Assembly: GCF_964355755.1 (NCBI RefSeq)
Contig: NC_092675.1
Location: 15,143,312-15,207,311 of the forward strand
DNA from: Antedon mediterranea
Lineage: Eukaryota; Echinodermata; Crinoidea; Comatulida; Antedonidae
Direction: 5' to 3'
Length of the DNA stretch: 64,000 bases
The notes below the pieces were generated by a model. That model did not search any database. It saw only the letters and a program-made list of their open reading frames with translations, and was not told the origin of the DNA. This document shows positions 1 to 12,321 of the stretch, piece after piece; within the stretch, counting starts at the first letter, position 1; each line of letters begins with the position of its first letter. The translations under genes and the position numbers were made by a program.

Positions 1-390
1 TAATCAATAATCAATCAATCAATCAATATTTATTATAATCAATAATATTATACAAATAGTCGATCTGCATAAACTGAATACGGTACCAGTAGGCTTGAAC
101 ATTATAGGAATTTAGGACTACGAGTATGTTTTTTTACTGAAAAAAAAAACAATTATTGTTAATTATCTATTAATTTTAATAACTTAATAATACTGTAACT
201 AATTATTATATTATGCTTGTAACACTCCGAACTTTCGTGCATTCATCGTAATTGTATATGCCCTGATTATGTAACGCCTAACATTATTGATAATATTAAT
301 TATAAGCCAATGAGTTCATTATTGGTAAGGTTATATCAAGGAAAAAATATCCGCGGGGAGGCCTACTTTACCCCCCTTTCATTATACTAT
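1..390 (-). repeat. 390-bp dispersed repeat, copy 1
   Basis: Bases 1-390 match 1979-2368 throughout by eye. One edge carries a (TCAA)n run, which on the minus strand reads as an (ATTG)n tail like those at LINE or SINE 3' ends. This copy is cut by the window edge and runs into an AT microsatellite (about 388-410), so no target-site duplication can be judged. Confidence 0.85.
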
Positions 391-420
391 ATATATATAT
401 ATATATATATGTATATACTA

Positions 421-1409
421 TACTAACACTCTAAATAATCTAAACTACGAACTAAACCTAACCCTCTAAATATTCTCAGCTATCAACTGAACCTAACCCT
501 CTAAATAATCTCAACTATGAACTGAACCTTACCCTCTAAATAACCTCAACTATGAACTGAACCTTACCCTCTAAATAATCTCAACTATGAACTGAACCTA
601 ACCCTCTAAATATTCTCAACTATGAACTGAACCTAACCCTCTAAATATCCTCAGCTATGAACTGAACCTAACCCTCTAAATAATCTCAACTACGAACTGA
701 ACCTAACCCTCTAAATAATCTCAACTACGAACTGAACCTAACCCTCTAGATAATCTGTACTATGAACTGAACCTAACCCTCTAAATAATCTCAAGTATCA
801 ACTGAATCACTCCTTTTCATAATTTAACCTCAGCTATACTGTAACTGAACCTAACCCTCTAAATAATCTCAACTATCAACTGAACCAAATCCTCTAAATA
901 ACCTCAACTACAAACTGAACCTAACCCTCTAAATAATCTAAACTATGAACTGAACTTAACCCTCTAAATATTCTCAACTATCAACTGAACCTAACCCTCT
1001 AAATATCCTCAGCTATCAACTGAACCTACAGTAACCCTCTAAATAATCTCAACTATGAACTGAACCTAATAACCCTCTAAATATCCTCAGCTATCAACTG
1101 AACCTAACCCTCTAAATAATCTCAACTATAAACTGAACCTAACCCTCTAAATATTCTCAACTATGAACTGAACCTAACCCTCTAAATATCCTCAGCTATC
1201 AACTGAACCTAACCCTCTAAATAATCTCAACTATGAACTGAACCTTACCCTCTAAATAACCTCAACTACGAACTGAACCTAACCCTCTAAATATTCTCAA
1301 CTATGAACTGAACCTAACCCTCTAAATATCCTCAGCTATGAACTGAACCTAACCCTCTAAATAATCTCAACTACGAACTGAACCTAACCCTCTAAATAAT
1401 CTGTACTAT
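421..1409. repeat. 35-bp minisatellite, block 1
   Basis: Tandem units of about 35 bp contain CCTAACCCTCTAAATAATCT followed by CAACTATGAACTGAA, with point variants (TATCAACT, TACGAACT, ATATCCTCAG). A variant module with TCACTCCTTTTCATAATTTA lies at about 800-850 and recurs in later blocks, so a higher-order arrangement exists. The block stops abruptly at the TSD of the element at 1410. Confidence 0.95.
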
Positions 1410-3030
1410 CAAAGATAGTGTAGTAGGAAGATGTTACACTTCCTATTCGTTCAATGCAAATAAAAGCGAGACAACATGGAGCTAAATTTAAAGGGCGCCT
1501 CGCACGTCGAGTAGGGATACGGAAAGTTATTGTATAGGAAATAGGCTATTATAACAGTAGAATAATATGATTGTAAAATTAAGATTTAATACGAATTAAC
1601 ATATAAAATGTAATGTTATCTTTATAGAAAGTGCAAATGAATCATATTTATATGTTTTGGAATACAAATTTGTGTTTCAATTACCTGGAATTGTTTAGGT
1701 ACCTGGAATTTATCTACCCGTATTTTATTTCTTTTATTTTAATGTTTTTATTTGCAAATCAATTGAACTTTTTAAAATTATTTACATTTAATTGTTTATC
1801 ATTGGACATAGATAGAAAATTTAATACCTAGCTTTAGAAACACTTCTTCATCAGAGTGAATAAATATATTAGGAGCCTAGTAGTGGTAAATAGGCCTACA
1901 ATGTGTATGCCTATATAATAATCCATTACGTATGGTTTATTTCTAAGGGTAATAAAAGAGAATAGGTAGTATGGCATGTAATCAATAATCAATCAATCAA
2001 TCAATATTTATTATAATCAATAATATTATACAAATAGTCGATCTGCATAAACTGAATACGGTACCAGTAGGCTTGAACATTATAGGAATTTAGGACTACG
2101 AGTATGTTTTTTTACTGAAAAAAAAAACAATTATTGTTAATTATCTATTAATTTTAATAACTTAATAATACTGTAACTAATTATTATATTATGCTTGTAA
2201 CACTCCGAACTTTCGTGCATTCATCGTAATTGTATATGCCCTGATTATGTAACGCCTAACATTATTGATAATATTAATTATAAGCCAATGAGTTCATTAT
2301 TGGTAAGGTTATATCAAGGAAAAAATATCCGCGGGGAGGCCTACTTTACCCCCCTTTCATTATACTATCCTTACAAAAAATGTTCTATCTATAGAAGTTT
2401 TAGAATTCTATGTTAATCTATAGAAACAGATAATTTCTATAGAAACGAATTTACAGATTCTACCCCTAGAGTTTTATAGAAATTGCAGAAGAATTGCTAT
2501 AATTTATTCATAAATCATATATTGTTTGTCAACAACAATACTGTACACTTTAAAATTAGCATTATGACTTCAGACTTAACTGGGGTTTACCAAGATAGGT
2601 AAGAGTTTTTATGGGTACGGGTTGGTTTGGGTACGGGTTGGTTTGGGTACGAGATGACCACCATCCATTCATGAATGCGTCTACAGGCGCGCGTAAGCCT
2701 CCTCCTGATCCTAGCTCAGTGTTTACAGTCATGTCATGACAAAACTCACTCCAAATAAATGTATTAACAATTAAAAAGATCCAAAAACAGTATGAAAACA
2801 TCATATTAATTTTTAACTTTGTATAATAAAGACAAAAAAGAAGTTTTTGTTTGTTTTTTGTGGCTTATTTTTACAATTTATTGCCGAAAACACCATTTTC
2901 ATTGGGCTTTGCCATTGCGCTCCTCATGTTTCAGATTCGTCTATCCCTACTCATCGTGAGAGGCGCCCTATCTCGAGCGGTTCTCTAATTTTTGAGCGAA
3001 GTGTAACATCTTCCTACTACACTATCTTTG
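1410..3030. mobile_element. TIR DNA transposon, 7-bp TSD, inserted in the minisatellite
   Basis: The ends are inverted: CAAAGATAGTGTAGTAGGAA at the left and its reverse complement at the right. About 32 bp are perfect, followed by an imperfect stretch out to about 100 bp that includes GAGTAGGGATA. The flanks are GTACTAT at 1403-1409 and 3031-3037. That 7-bp duplication occurs once in the intact minisatellite unit, so the empty site can be read directly. No transposase ORF is visible, so it is non-autonomous. The TIR start and 7-bp TSD do not let me name a superfamily. Confidence 0.9.
1979..2368 (-). repeat. 390-bp dispersed repeat, copy 2
   Basis: Second copy of the repeat at 1-390, complete here and nested inside the element at 1410-3030. 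It begins with the TAATCAATAATCAATCAATC run and ends at CATTATACTAT, after which the two copies diverge. The lack of visible differences implies a recent duplication or very recent activity. Confidence 0.85.
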
Positions 3031-4852
3031 GTACTATGAACTGAACCTAACCCTCTAAATAATCTCAACTACGAACTGAACCTAACCCTCTAAATAATCT
3101 GTACTATGAACTGAACCTAACCCTCTAAATAATCTCAAGTATCAACTGAATCACTCCTTTTCATAATTTAACCTCAGCTATAACTGAACCTAACCCTCTA
3201 AATAATCTCAACTATCAACTGAACCAAATCCTCTAAATAACCTCAACTACAAACTGAACCTAACCCTCTAAATAATCTAAGCTATGAACTGAACCAAACC
3301 CTCTAAATACCCTCAGCTATGAACTGAACCTAACCCTCAAATAATCCCAACTATCAACTAAACCTAACCCTCTAAATATCCTTAGCTATGAACTGAACCT
3401 AACCCTCTAAATATCCTCAGCTATGAACTGAACCCAACCCTCAAAATAATCTCAACTACGAACTGAACCTAACCCTCTAAATAATCTGTACTATGAACTG
3501 AACCTAACCCTCTAAATAATCTCAAGTATCAACTGAATCACTCCTTTTCATAATTTAACCTCAGCTATAACTGAACCTAACCCTCTAAATAATCTCAACT
3601 ATCAACTGAACCAAATCCTCTAAATAACCTCAACTACAAACTGAACCTAACCCTCTAAATAATCTCAACTATGAACTCAACCTAACCCTCTAAATAATCT
3701 CAACTACAAACTGAACCTAACCTTCTAAATAATCTCAACTATGAACTAAACCTAACCCTCTAAATAATCTCAACTATCAACTGAACCTAACCATCTAAAT
3801 AATCTCAATTATGAACTGAACTTAACTCTCTCAATAATCTCAACTATGAACTGAACCTAACCCCGTAAATATTCTCAACTATCAACTGAACCTAACCCTC
3901 TAAATAATCTAAACTATGAACTGAACCAAACCCTCTAAATAACCTCAGTTATGAACTGAACCTAACCCTCAAATAATCCCAACTATTAACTCAATCTAAC
4001 CCTCTAAATAATCTCAACTACGAACTGAACCTAACACTCTAAATAATCTCAACTATGAACTGAACCTAACCCTCTAAATAATCTCAACTATGAACTGAAC
4101 CTAATCTCAACTATCAACCCTCTAAATAATCTCTACTATGAACTGAACCTAACCCTCTAAATAATCTTAACTATGAACTGAACCTAACCCTCTAAATAAT
4201 CTCAACTACAAACTGAACCTAACCTTCTAAATAATCTCAACTATGAACTAAACCTAACCCTCTAAATAATCTCAACTATCAACTGAACCTAACCATCTAA
4301 ATAATCTCAATTATGAACTGAACTTAACCCTCTAAATAATCTCAACTATGAACTGAACCGAACTCTCTTAATAATCTCAACTATTAACTGAACCTAACCC
4401 CGTAAATATTCTCAACTATGAACTCAACCTAACCCTCTAAATAATGTCAACTACAAACTGAACCTAACCCTCTAAATAATCTCAACTATGAACTCAACCT
4501 AACCCCCTAAATAATCTCAACTATGAACTCAAACTAACCCTCTAAATAATCTCAACTACAAACTGAACTTAACCCTCTAAATAATCCCAACTATGAACTG
4601 AACCTAACCCTCTAAATAATCTCAACTATCAACTGAACCTAACCCTCCAAATAATGTCAATTATGAACTGAACTTAACCCTCTAAATAATCTCAACTTTG
4701 AACTGAACCTAACTCTCTCAATAAACTCAACTATGAACTGAACCTAACCCTGTAAATATTCTCAACTATGAACTGAACCAAACCCTCTAAATAACCTCAG
4801 CTATGAACTGAACCTAACCCTCTAAATAATGTCAATTATGAACTGAACTTAA
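3031..4852. repeat. 35-bp minisatellite, block 2
   Basis: Continuation of the 35-bp array after the 1410-3030 insertion. The module with TCACTCCTTTTCATAATTTA appears at about 3145-3190 and again at about 3535-3570, roughly 385 bp apart, which is about 11 units. This is direct evidence of a higher-order repeat. Confidence 0.95.
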
Positions 4853-5396
4853 AGATGTATTGTCCCTTGAAACACAAAAAATGAAGATCAAAATATTCTA
4901 AATTTAAATTGGCCATATGAGAGTAATATTAAAGTTATTCACTTTAAGTCGAAAATTTGAGGCAAAAACAACAAGTTTACGTAATTACAGGTAAATTAAT
5001 TTGATTACATTTCGTTTTGAAAATCGTCACAAGTGAAAGTAAACAAAGATTTCAAACCACAAGTATGCATTATGAATGATGCTAATTAGGATTGTTTACA
5101 ACTCGTCGCGGTTGAGAAGCTGTTTTCACACAGATCGCGAGGAAGTTTTATGATTATACATACAGAGTAGCCAAACAAGCGCGTTGCATTATGAGATATG
5201 TTTTGATCCAAAACTTTTACTGGAAGTCAAAGTTATTTTTTAAACAAAAAAACATCCGTATTTCGGTTAAATTATTTTTTTTTCAAATAATTTTTGGTGA
5301 AAGTAAATATTATATTATGATACTTCAAAATGACCCACTTTTTTTCCAAATATAAAAAAAAAAATTTGGGGAATTAGTCAAAGGGACAAAACATCT
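4853..5396. mobile_element. TTAA-flanked MITE in the minisatellite
   Basis: Inverted ends AGATGTATTGTCCCTT (left) and AGATGTTTTGTCCCTT (right, reverse complement) are flanked by TTAA at 4849-4852 and 5397-5400. The minisatellite variant GAACTTAACCCTC supplies a single TTAA, so the insertion duplicated TTAA, as piggyBac and Kolobok elements do. At 544 bp it has no coding potential. A related right end (GACAATACATCTTTAA) lies at about 56,083-56,099. Confidence 0.88.
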
Positions 5397-6446
5397 TTAA
5401 CCCTCAAAATAATCTCAACTATGAACTGAACCTAACTCTGTAAATAATCTCAACTATGAACTGAACCTGATCCTGTAAATATTCTCAACTATGAACTGAA
5501 CCAACCCCTCTAAAGAACCTCAGCTATGAACTGAACCTAACCCTCTAAATAATCTCAACTATTAACTCAACCTAACCCTCTAAATAATCTAAACTACGAA
5601 CTAAACCTATATAAACTGAACCTAATCTCAACTATCAACTAACACTCTAAATAATCTCTACTATGAACTGAACCTAACCCTCTAAATAATCTCAACTATG
5701 AACTGAACCTAACCCTCTAAATAATCTCAACTATCAACTGAACCAAATCCTCTAAGTAACCTCAGCTATGAACTGAACCTAACCCTCTAAATAATCTCAA
5801 CTACAAACTGAACCTAACCCTCTAAATAATCTCAACTATGAACTGAGCCTAACCCTCTAAATAATCTCAACTATCAACTGAACCTAAACCTCTAAATAAT
5901 CTCAATTATCAACTAAACCAAACCCTCTAAATAACCTCGGCTATGAACTGAACCTAACCCTCTAAATAATCTCAACTACGAACTGAACCTAACCATCTAA
6001 ATTATCTCAACTATGAACTGAACCAAACCCTCTAAATAACCTCAGCTATGAACTGAACCTAACCCTCTAAATAATCTCAACTATGAACTGAACCAAACCC
6101 TCTAAATAACCTCAGCTATGAACTGAACCTAACCCTCTAAATAACCTCAGCTATGAACTGAACCTAACCCTCTAAATAATCTCAACTATGAACTGAACCT
6201 AATCTCAACTATCAACCCTCTAAATAATCTCAACTATGAACTGAACCTAATCTCAACTATCAACCCTCTAAATAATCTCAACTATGAACTGAACCGAACC
6301 CTCTAAATAATCTCAACTATCAACTGAACCTAACCCTCTAAATAATCTCAACTATGAACTCAACCTAACCCTCTAAATAATCTCAACTATGAACTCAAAC
6401 TAACCCTCTAAATAATCTCAACTACAAACTGAACCTAACACTCTAA
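5397..6446. repeat. 35-bp minisatellite, block 3
   Basis: Same array as blocks 1 and 2, with frequent inversion-free variants such as CTGAACCTAATCTCAACTAT that join partial units. It stops at the TAA of the element starting at 6447. Confidence 0.95.
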
Positions 6447-7226
6447 GGTCGTGTTTATACAACACCCTAAATTTGAACACGGCTTTAATTTTTAGCGTGT
6501 TGTTCGGACCGAGGTCAACCCACCTTAACGTTTGCTGTTATACTAGAAATCACGATACCGTGTTGTACCGGAAGTTTCATCAACACGCAGTGCATGCTAG
6601 GATAAAAGGTCAAATCGTTGATCGCTTGAATTGAATTGTTGGCTGGGTTGTCAACAAATCATCGTCGCCTCCTCGCTGTCCGATGTATTCTCGCGGTTTT
6701 TACCGTTTTCATTATTGTATTCGTTCACGTTTGCATTGTTGTTTATTTTGATCTCGGTTCATTTAAATTAATAAAAGTTATTTTAAGGGTTTCATTGTTT
6801 CATCTATACACTATGGAAGAAGATGCCATTTTTGCGATGTTATTTTTTATTCTGTTTGGAGTGGGAAACGATAGTCTATAGAGGCCTACTACCACTACGA
6901 GTTGGCCCTACCAGGCTAGGCGTAAGACGTGGTAGGAGGATGATTGCTGGCAGCAAAGCAGCAATAAATGGGCCCAATCTTGTTAGACGTCGCAATCGCA
7001 TGACATGATTGAAATTACGACCTGTTTTAACGAGAGGTCAAAATATACCCTGAGGACACTTCCAACACGGTAACGGCGACCGGGAATCCACCAAATTTTA
7101 GGATTCAGCCAAGTAGCCTTTTTTGCAATTAAAATCTCATTACACAGAATCTCTTTGTTGTTATACAACACACTTCTCGTAGGCGTGTAGAATATGCGTG
7201 TAATAGCGTGTTGTATAAACGCGCCC
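6447..7226. mobile_element. Harbinger-like MITE (TAA TSD) in the minisatellite
   Basis: The left end GGTCGTGTTTATACAACAC pairs with the right end, whose reverse complement is GGGCGCGTTTATACAACAC. TAA flanks both sides (6444-6446 and 7227-7229). Removing the element restores the minisatellite word CTCTAAATAATC. A 3-bp TAA duplication fits PIF/Harbinger. Short open stretches near 6,800-7,170 show no recognisable transposase. Confidence 0.85.
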
Positions 7227-8935
7227 TAAATAATCTCAACTATGAACTGAGCCTAACCCTCTAAATAATCTCAACTACAAACTGAACCTAACCCTCTAAA
7301 TAATCTCAACTATGAACTGAATCTAACTCTCTCAATGATATCAACTATGAACTGAACCTAACCCTCTAAATAATCTGAACTATGAACTCCACCTAACCGC
7401 TAAATAATTTCAACTACAAACTGAACCTACTGTAACCCTCTAAATAATCTCAACTATGAACTCAACCTAACTCTCTAAATAATCTCAACTACAAACTGAA
7501 CCTAACCCTCCAAATAATCCCAACTATGAACTGAACCTAACCCTCTAAATAATCTCAACTATCAACTGACGTAACCCTCTAAATAATGTCAATTATGAAC
7601 TGAACTTAACCCTCTAAATAATCTCAACTATGAACTGAACTTAACCCTGTAAATATTCTCAACTATGAACTGAACCAAACCCTCTAAATAATCTCAACTA
7701 TGAACTGAACCTAACCCTGTAAATATTCTCAACTATGAACTGAACCTAACCCTCTAAATAATCTCAACTATGAACTGAACCTAATCTCAACTATCAACTA
7801 ACACTCTAAATAATCTCAACTATTAACTGAACCTAACCCTCTAAATAATCTCAACTATCAACTGAACCAAATCCTCTAAGTAACCTCAGCTATGAACTGA
7901 ACCTAACCCTCTAAATAATCTCAACTATGAACTCAACCTAACCCTCTAAATAATCTCTACTACAAACTGAACCAACCCTCTAAATAATCTCAACTATGAA
8001 CTGAGCCTAACCCTCTAAATAATCTCCACTATCAACTGAACCTAACCCTCTAAATAATGTCAATTATGAACTGAACTTAACACTCTAAATAATCTCAACT
8101 ATGAACTGAATCTAACTCTCTCAATAATCTCAACTATGAACTGAACCTAACCCCATAAATAATCTAAAAAATCAACTGAACCTAACCCTCTAAATAATCT
8201 AAACTATGAACTGAACCAAACCCTCTAAATAACCTCAGCTATGAACTGAACCTAACACTCTAAATAATCTCAACTACGAACTGAACCTAACCATCTAAAT
8301 AATCTCAAATATGAACTGAACCTAACCCTCTAAATAATCTCAACTATGAACTGAACCTAATCTCAACTATCAACTAAACCAAACCCTCTAAATAACCTCG
8401 GCTATGAACTGAACCCAACCCTCTAAATAATCTCAACTACGAACTGAACCTAACCCTCTAAATAATCTCAACTATGAACTGAACCTAACCCTCTAAATAA
8501 TCTCAAGTATCAACTGAATCACCCCTTTTCATAATTTAACCTCAGCTATGAACTGAACCTAACCCACTAAATAATCTCAACTATGAACTAAACCTAACCC
8601 TCTAAATAATCTCAACTATGAACTGAACCTAACACTCTAAATAATCTCAACTATCAACTGAACCAAACCCTCTAAATAATCCCAACTATGAACTGAACCT
8701 AACCCTCTAAATAATCTCAACTATGAACTGAACCTAAACCTCTAAATAATCTCAGCTATGAACTGAACCTAACCCTCTAAATAATCTCAACTATGAACTG
8801 AACCTAACCCTCTATTAATAATCTCAACTATGAACTGAACCTAAACCTCTAAATAATCCCAGCTATGAACTGAACCTAACCCTCTAAATAATCAGTATGA
8901 ACTGTGTGTCAACTAAACCTAACCCTTTAAGTATA
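7227..8935. repeat. 35-bp minisatellite, block 4
   Basis: Last block of the array. It becomes irregular after about 8,880 and ends just before the TTAA element at 8946. The TCACCCCTTTTCATAATTTA module recurs at about 8,518-8,550. Adding the four blocks gives about 5.6 kb of original uninterrupted array. Confidence 0.95.
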
Positions 8936-9057
8936 CCCAGTTTAAAGGCCAGGTGCGGGCAAAAAATTTCTATTGATCATACATTCCAATAATTACCGAT
9001 CTATAGTTTCCCCTATGTTTCATAATTTTTGGGATTTTATTTGGAGGGTTTCTTTTC

Positions 9058-9150
9058 TGCGAGTTGCGAGTTGCAAGTAGGAAAATGCTAGTTGTGAGTC
9101 GGAAAATGCAAGTTGCTAGTCGGAAAATGCGAGTTGCGAGTCGGAAAATG
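9058..9150. repeat. Short tandem repeat, GAGTCGGAAAATGC type
   Basis: About four units of 20-30 bp combine GAGTTGCGAGT and CGGAAAATG. This block replaces sequence present in the 41.9-kb copy of the host element, so it arose by local expansion. Confidence 0.7.
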
Positions 9151-9249
9151 ATAGTTCAAATTACAGAGTAAAATCTCTATTCTTTTGTACACAAATTTTG
9201 TAAATAGGGAGGCATTTTAAAAAGCCTGAAAAATAAACGGTGTAGTAAA

Positions 9250-9985
9250 CAAGGCCAACAGCCATTAAGTCGCGTGCTACAATGCATAGTGATACCGGAC
9301 CGACAGACAAACAGACTGACAGACAGACAGACAGACAGACCGACAGACAGACGGACCGACCGACATAGTGAACTATACTGACCGAAATTACTGAACATGT
9401 TTAAAAATGTTGAAATGTTTAAAAACATTTATATTTTTTTAATTTACACGTGCGTAGCCTGTCACATTTGACGTGCTCGTATAACGTAGTTTCGAGTTGA
9501 AAATTAAGTCAAGAAAACAGAAATCGGGCAAAAAGTGTGCGCAATAACATTTAACGCGCAGTGCGCGCGCAAAATTCTGCGCACTCATGGCAATTTTGTA
9601 AACGCTTAAAATTGCCTGAAACGTACTCTTATTTCATCGAAAAAAAATTTTGAAAATTTTAAGCGCGCGTACGCATGCGTTACATGCGCTACGCACGTAA
9701 TTGTATTGCCATATGATGATTTATGCCCTGAAATTTATGAGTACCAAATTTTATTTAATTGTGATTCATGGTTGTTAAGATATGATTACAAACGTGATTT
9801 CGTTAAATCGTGCGTAGACCGCGTAATTTTTTATTGCGCACCGTGAAAACATAACCACATCGATTCCTGGCCATAAGGAATATTCTGTGAAAAATTGACT
9901 TAGCTAGATTAAACTGATATCAAGATAAGGTCATAAAGCGACAAAACGCATAGTGATACCGGACCGACAGACAGACAGACAGACC

Positions 9986-10016
<31 letters not shown>

Positions 10017-10060
10017 CGACCGACCGACTTAGTGAACTATAGAGTCGCTTCCACGCGACT
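9250..10060. mobile_element. Insertion inside the TTAA element, possibly Helentron-like
   Basis: Comparison with the copy at 41,857-42,450 shows an extra segment of about 810 bp. AGTCGCGTG near the left pairs with CACGCGACT at 10052-10060, and the right end forms a hairpin AGTCGC...GCGACT. Two copies of CATAGTGATACCGGACCGAC, each followed by (GACA)n at about 9,300-9,364 and 9,962-10,026, lie inside. The subterminal hairpin resembles HLE2 3' ends, but exact boundaries are uncertain. Confidence 0.5.
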
Positions 10061-10698
10061 AAAAATGTTATCAGATGACTAAATATAGGTAATATAACTT
10101 GAATTTTACATTTCTGGTATTTTTATTGAACTTCTATTCAGATTTTCATTTTTAATATGCTATAGCAAAAATTATCCACTGTATATCCACCTTCTAGGGA
10201 GTCACCAGACATGTTATTACATAAGGTTTTATGGCAGAATTTTGCCAAATTTTGTATTTGACCATGTTTTTTGTCATTCTGTTACAAATATTTGATTTAT
10301 TTACAATTAATCTGGTGATATCTCAGAATACTTTAGAGTCTTATCTAAATGTAACAATAAGTTTGATTGCCTAATTAAGGAGATGTTGTGGATCAAAGAG
10401 ATAACCCTTCCATCAAAGCTAAATTGTTTATCTAACTAAGTAGGAGGAGCTAATTACTTAATTAGCCCTCAATTAGCATTTCCTGTCACCAACTTTGGTG
10501 CTTAGTGCACATAATTATTATTGTTTTGTATTCACTTGATCTTGAAAATGGTTCTATGATGGTACCGAAACGTCGATCTCTCTTTTTGTCATTAAATTTT
10601 ATATTGAAATTAATCAGATATTATATTTGAAATTCATGCCTGTACCTGAGCTTTAAGTGTAGCATTGTGTAATTGTTATATTATTTGGCTTTCACTAT

Positions 10699-11401
10699 GG
10701 GCCTGTTCGTAGGGGTTGAAAATACCAGCTTATTCCCGATTTCCGTTCGCGTGATCCAATTAACTTTTGCCTCAGGCTACAAAAAATTCGAGGCAAAATG
10801 TTCACCAAATTTGCAGGTTATTTCAGCGATAATCCAATTATACTCGACCTTCGAGGATAATAAATCTCCGATAGAGGCAATGTGTCAAATTTTGACAAAC
10901 GTTCGCTGCCTAGGCCCGTCATTTCTCCTACGAAGCTCTTCCATACACGCTTCGAGAGCGATCGTCAGCTGGTGCTGTCCTTGTTGGTGTAGACCGCTTA
11001 GTAGGCCTAGCTGGTCGGTGGTGTTTCCGTCGTGTAACATTGGGCTCAAATTCTTCGTCAATGAGTAAAATAATGGTCGTCAGGAGAAGGTATATTTCGG
11101 CAGGATTATCGGCGTTAAGAGGCATAAGGTTTGTCGCAAGGATAAGCAGTGTAAAAGGTAGCAAGTAATTGTTATTGTAAAGAAAGATCGCGAGTAAAAA
11201 ATATACAAAACGCGAAACTAGCGTGCGAAAATGGGGTCGTAGGTTGTAAAGACAACTGACCTTATAACGTAATTTCCGGTTTGTGATTCGTCGATTAAGC
11301 ATTTAAGCGGTTAAATATTTCAAGTACGAACAACGCTCAATTTATAACCCGAGGCATGGGTGAAATTAAGCGCTTATTTTAACCACCGTACGAACACGAC
11401 C
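10699..11401. mobile_element. Possible TIR element with 3-bp flanks
   Basis: The left end GGGCCTGTTCGTA and right end (reverse complement GGTCGTGTTCGTA) are followed inward by GGGGTTGAAAATA and GGTGGTTAAAATA. TAT flanks both sides. A basic, proline-rich open stretch on the minus strand (about 10,930-11,120) is reminiscent of Harbinger transposase N-termini but is too degraded to assign. Confidence 0.5.
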
Positions 11402-11579
11402 TATGACTACATTCAGACATGGTATGGTATAGTTGAAATATAGCTACTATAGCAGCTATAGCTGAGGTTTCAGGCAAGTGACCAATGTGTCACAGTAGGA
11501 AAGTAATAAACAGCTTTCCCAAGGCTATTTTCAGCCTGTTTGTAATAGCTGGTGATAAAGCAATTGCCAGATCTTTGTT

Positions 11580-12290
11580 TGCTGTTTATAATATAACAGC
11601 TATCTCAGGGCTATTTTCAGCCTGTTTGTTAAAGCTGATCAAAAGAAATTGCACAGCTATTTGTTTACTGTTTATGGCTATACAGTATTAAATATAGCAA
11701 TTACACAGCTATTTGTTTGCTATTTATGGCTATATCAAGTATGGCAATTACACAGCTATTTGTTTGCTATTTATGGCTATATCAAGTATAGCAATTACAC
11801 AGCTATTTGTTTGCTATTTATGGCTATATCAAGTATAGCAATTGCACAGCTATTTGTTTGCTATTTATGGCAAAATCAAATATAGCAATTGCACAGCTAT
11901 TTGTTTGCTATTTATGGCTATATCAAGTATAGCAATTGCACAGCTATTTGTTTGCTATTTATGGCTATATCAAGTATAGCAATTGCACAGCTATTTGTTT
12001 GCTATTTATTGCTATATCAAGTATAGCAATTGCACAGCTATTTGTTTGCTATTTATGGCTATATCAAGTATAGCAATTGCACAGCTAGTTGTTTGCTATT
12101 CATGGCTATATCAGGTATAGCAGTTACACAGCTATTTATTTGCTACTTTTGCTATATCAAGTATAGCAATTGTAAGCTATTTAATTGCTATTTATGCTGT
12201 ATTATCAGGTATAGCAATTACACAGCGATTTAATTGATATTTTTGCTGTATCAATTATAGCAATTGCAAGCTATTTGTTTGCTATTTATT
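11580..12290. repeat. 47-bp minisatellite
   Basis: At least ten tandem copies of a 47-bp unit contain CACAGCTATTTGTTTGCTAT and GGCTATATCAAGTATAGCAA. The central copies are near identical and the edges decay, including the diverged AGCTATTTTCAGCCTGTTTG forms from about 11,510. Confidence 0.93.
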
Positions 12291-12321
12291 GCTATGACCA
12301 ATCCTGCACCTTAGTGACTTA

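Larger units (their letters stand above)
8946..10652. mobile_element. TTAA-flanked DNA transposon, copy 1
   Basis: The left end AGGCCAGGTGCGGGCA and the right end (reverse complement AGCTCAGGTACAGGCA) are imperfect TIRs. TTAA lies at 8942-8945 and 10653-10656. The same element recurs at 41,857-42,450, where both ends and most internal sequence match. The extra length here comes from a later insertion at about 9,250-10,060. TTAA flanks fit piggyBac or Kolobok non-autonomous elements. Confidence 0.85.

Noticed and set aside
421-8935. CRISPR-like regular spacing
   Set aside because: The units are contiguous 35-bp tandem repeats without unique spacers, in a eukaryotic genome.
9177-9428. Minus-strand frame of 83 codons rich in VRLSVGLSVCLSVSLFV
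   Set aside because: It reads across the (GACA)n microsatellite; the repeated protein pattern is a product of the simple repeat.
11485-12233. Plus-strand frames with repeated LFVCYLWLYQV-type text
   Set aside because: Generated by the 47-bp minisatellite; the frames shift with each unit and no gene signal exists.
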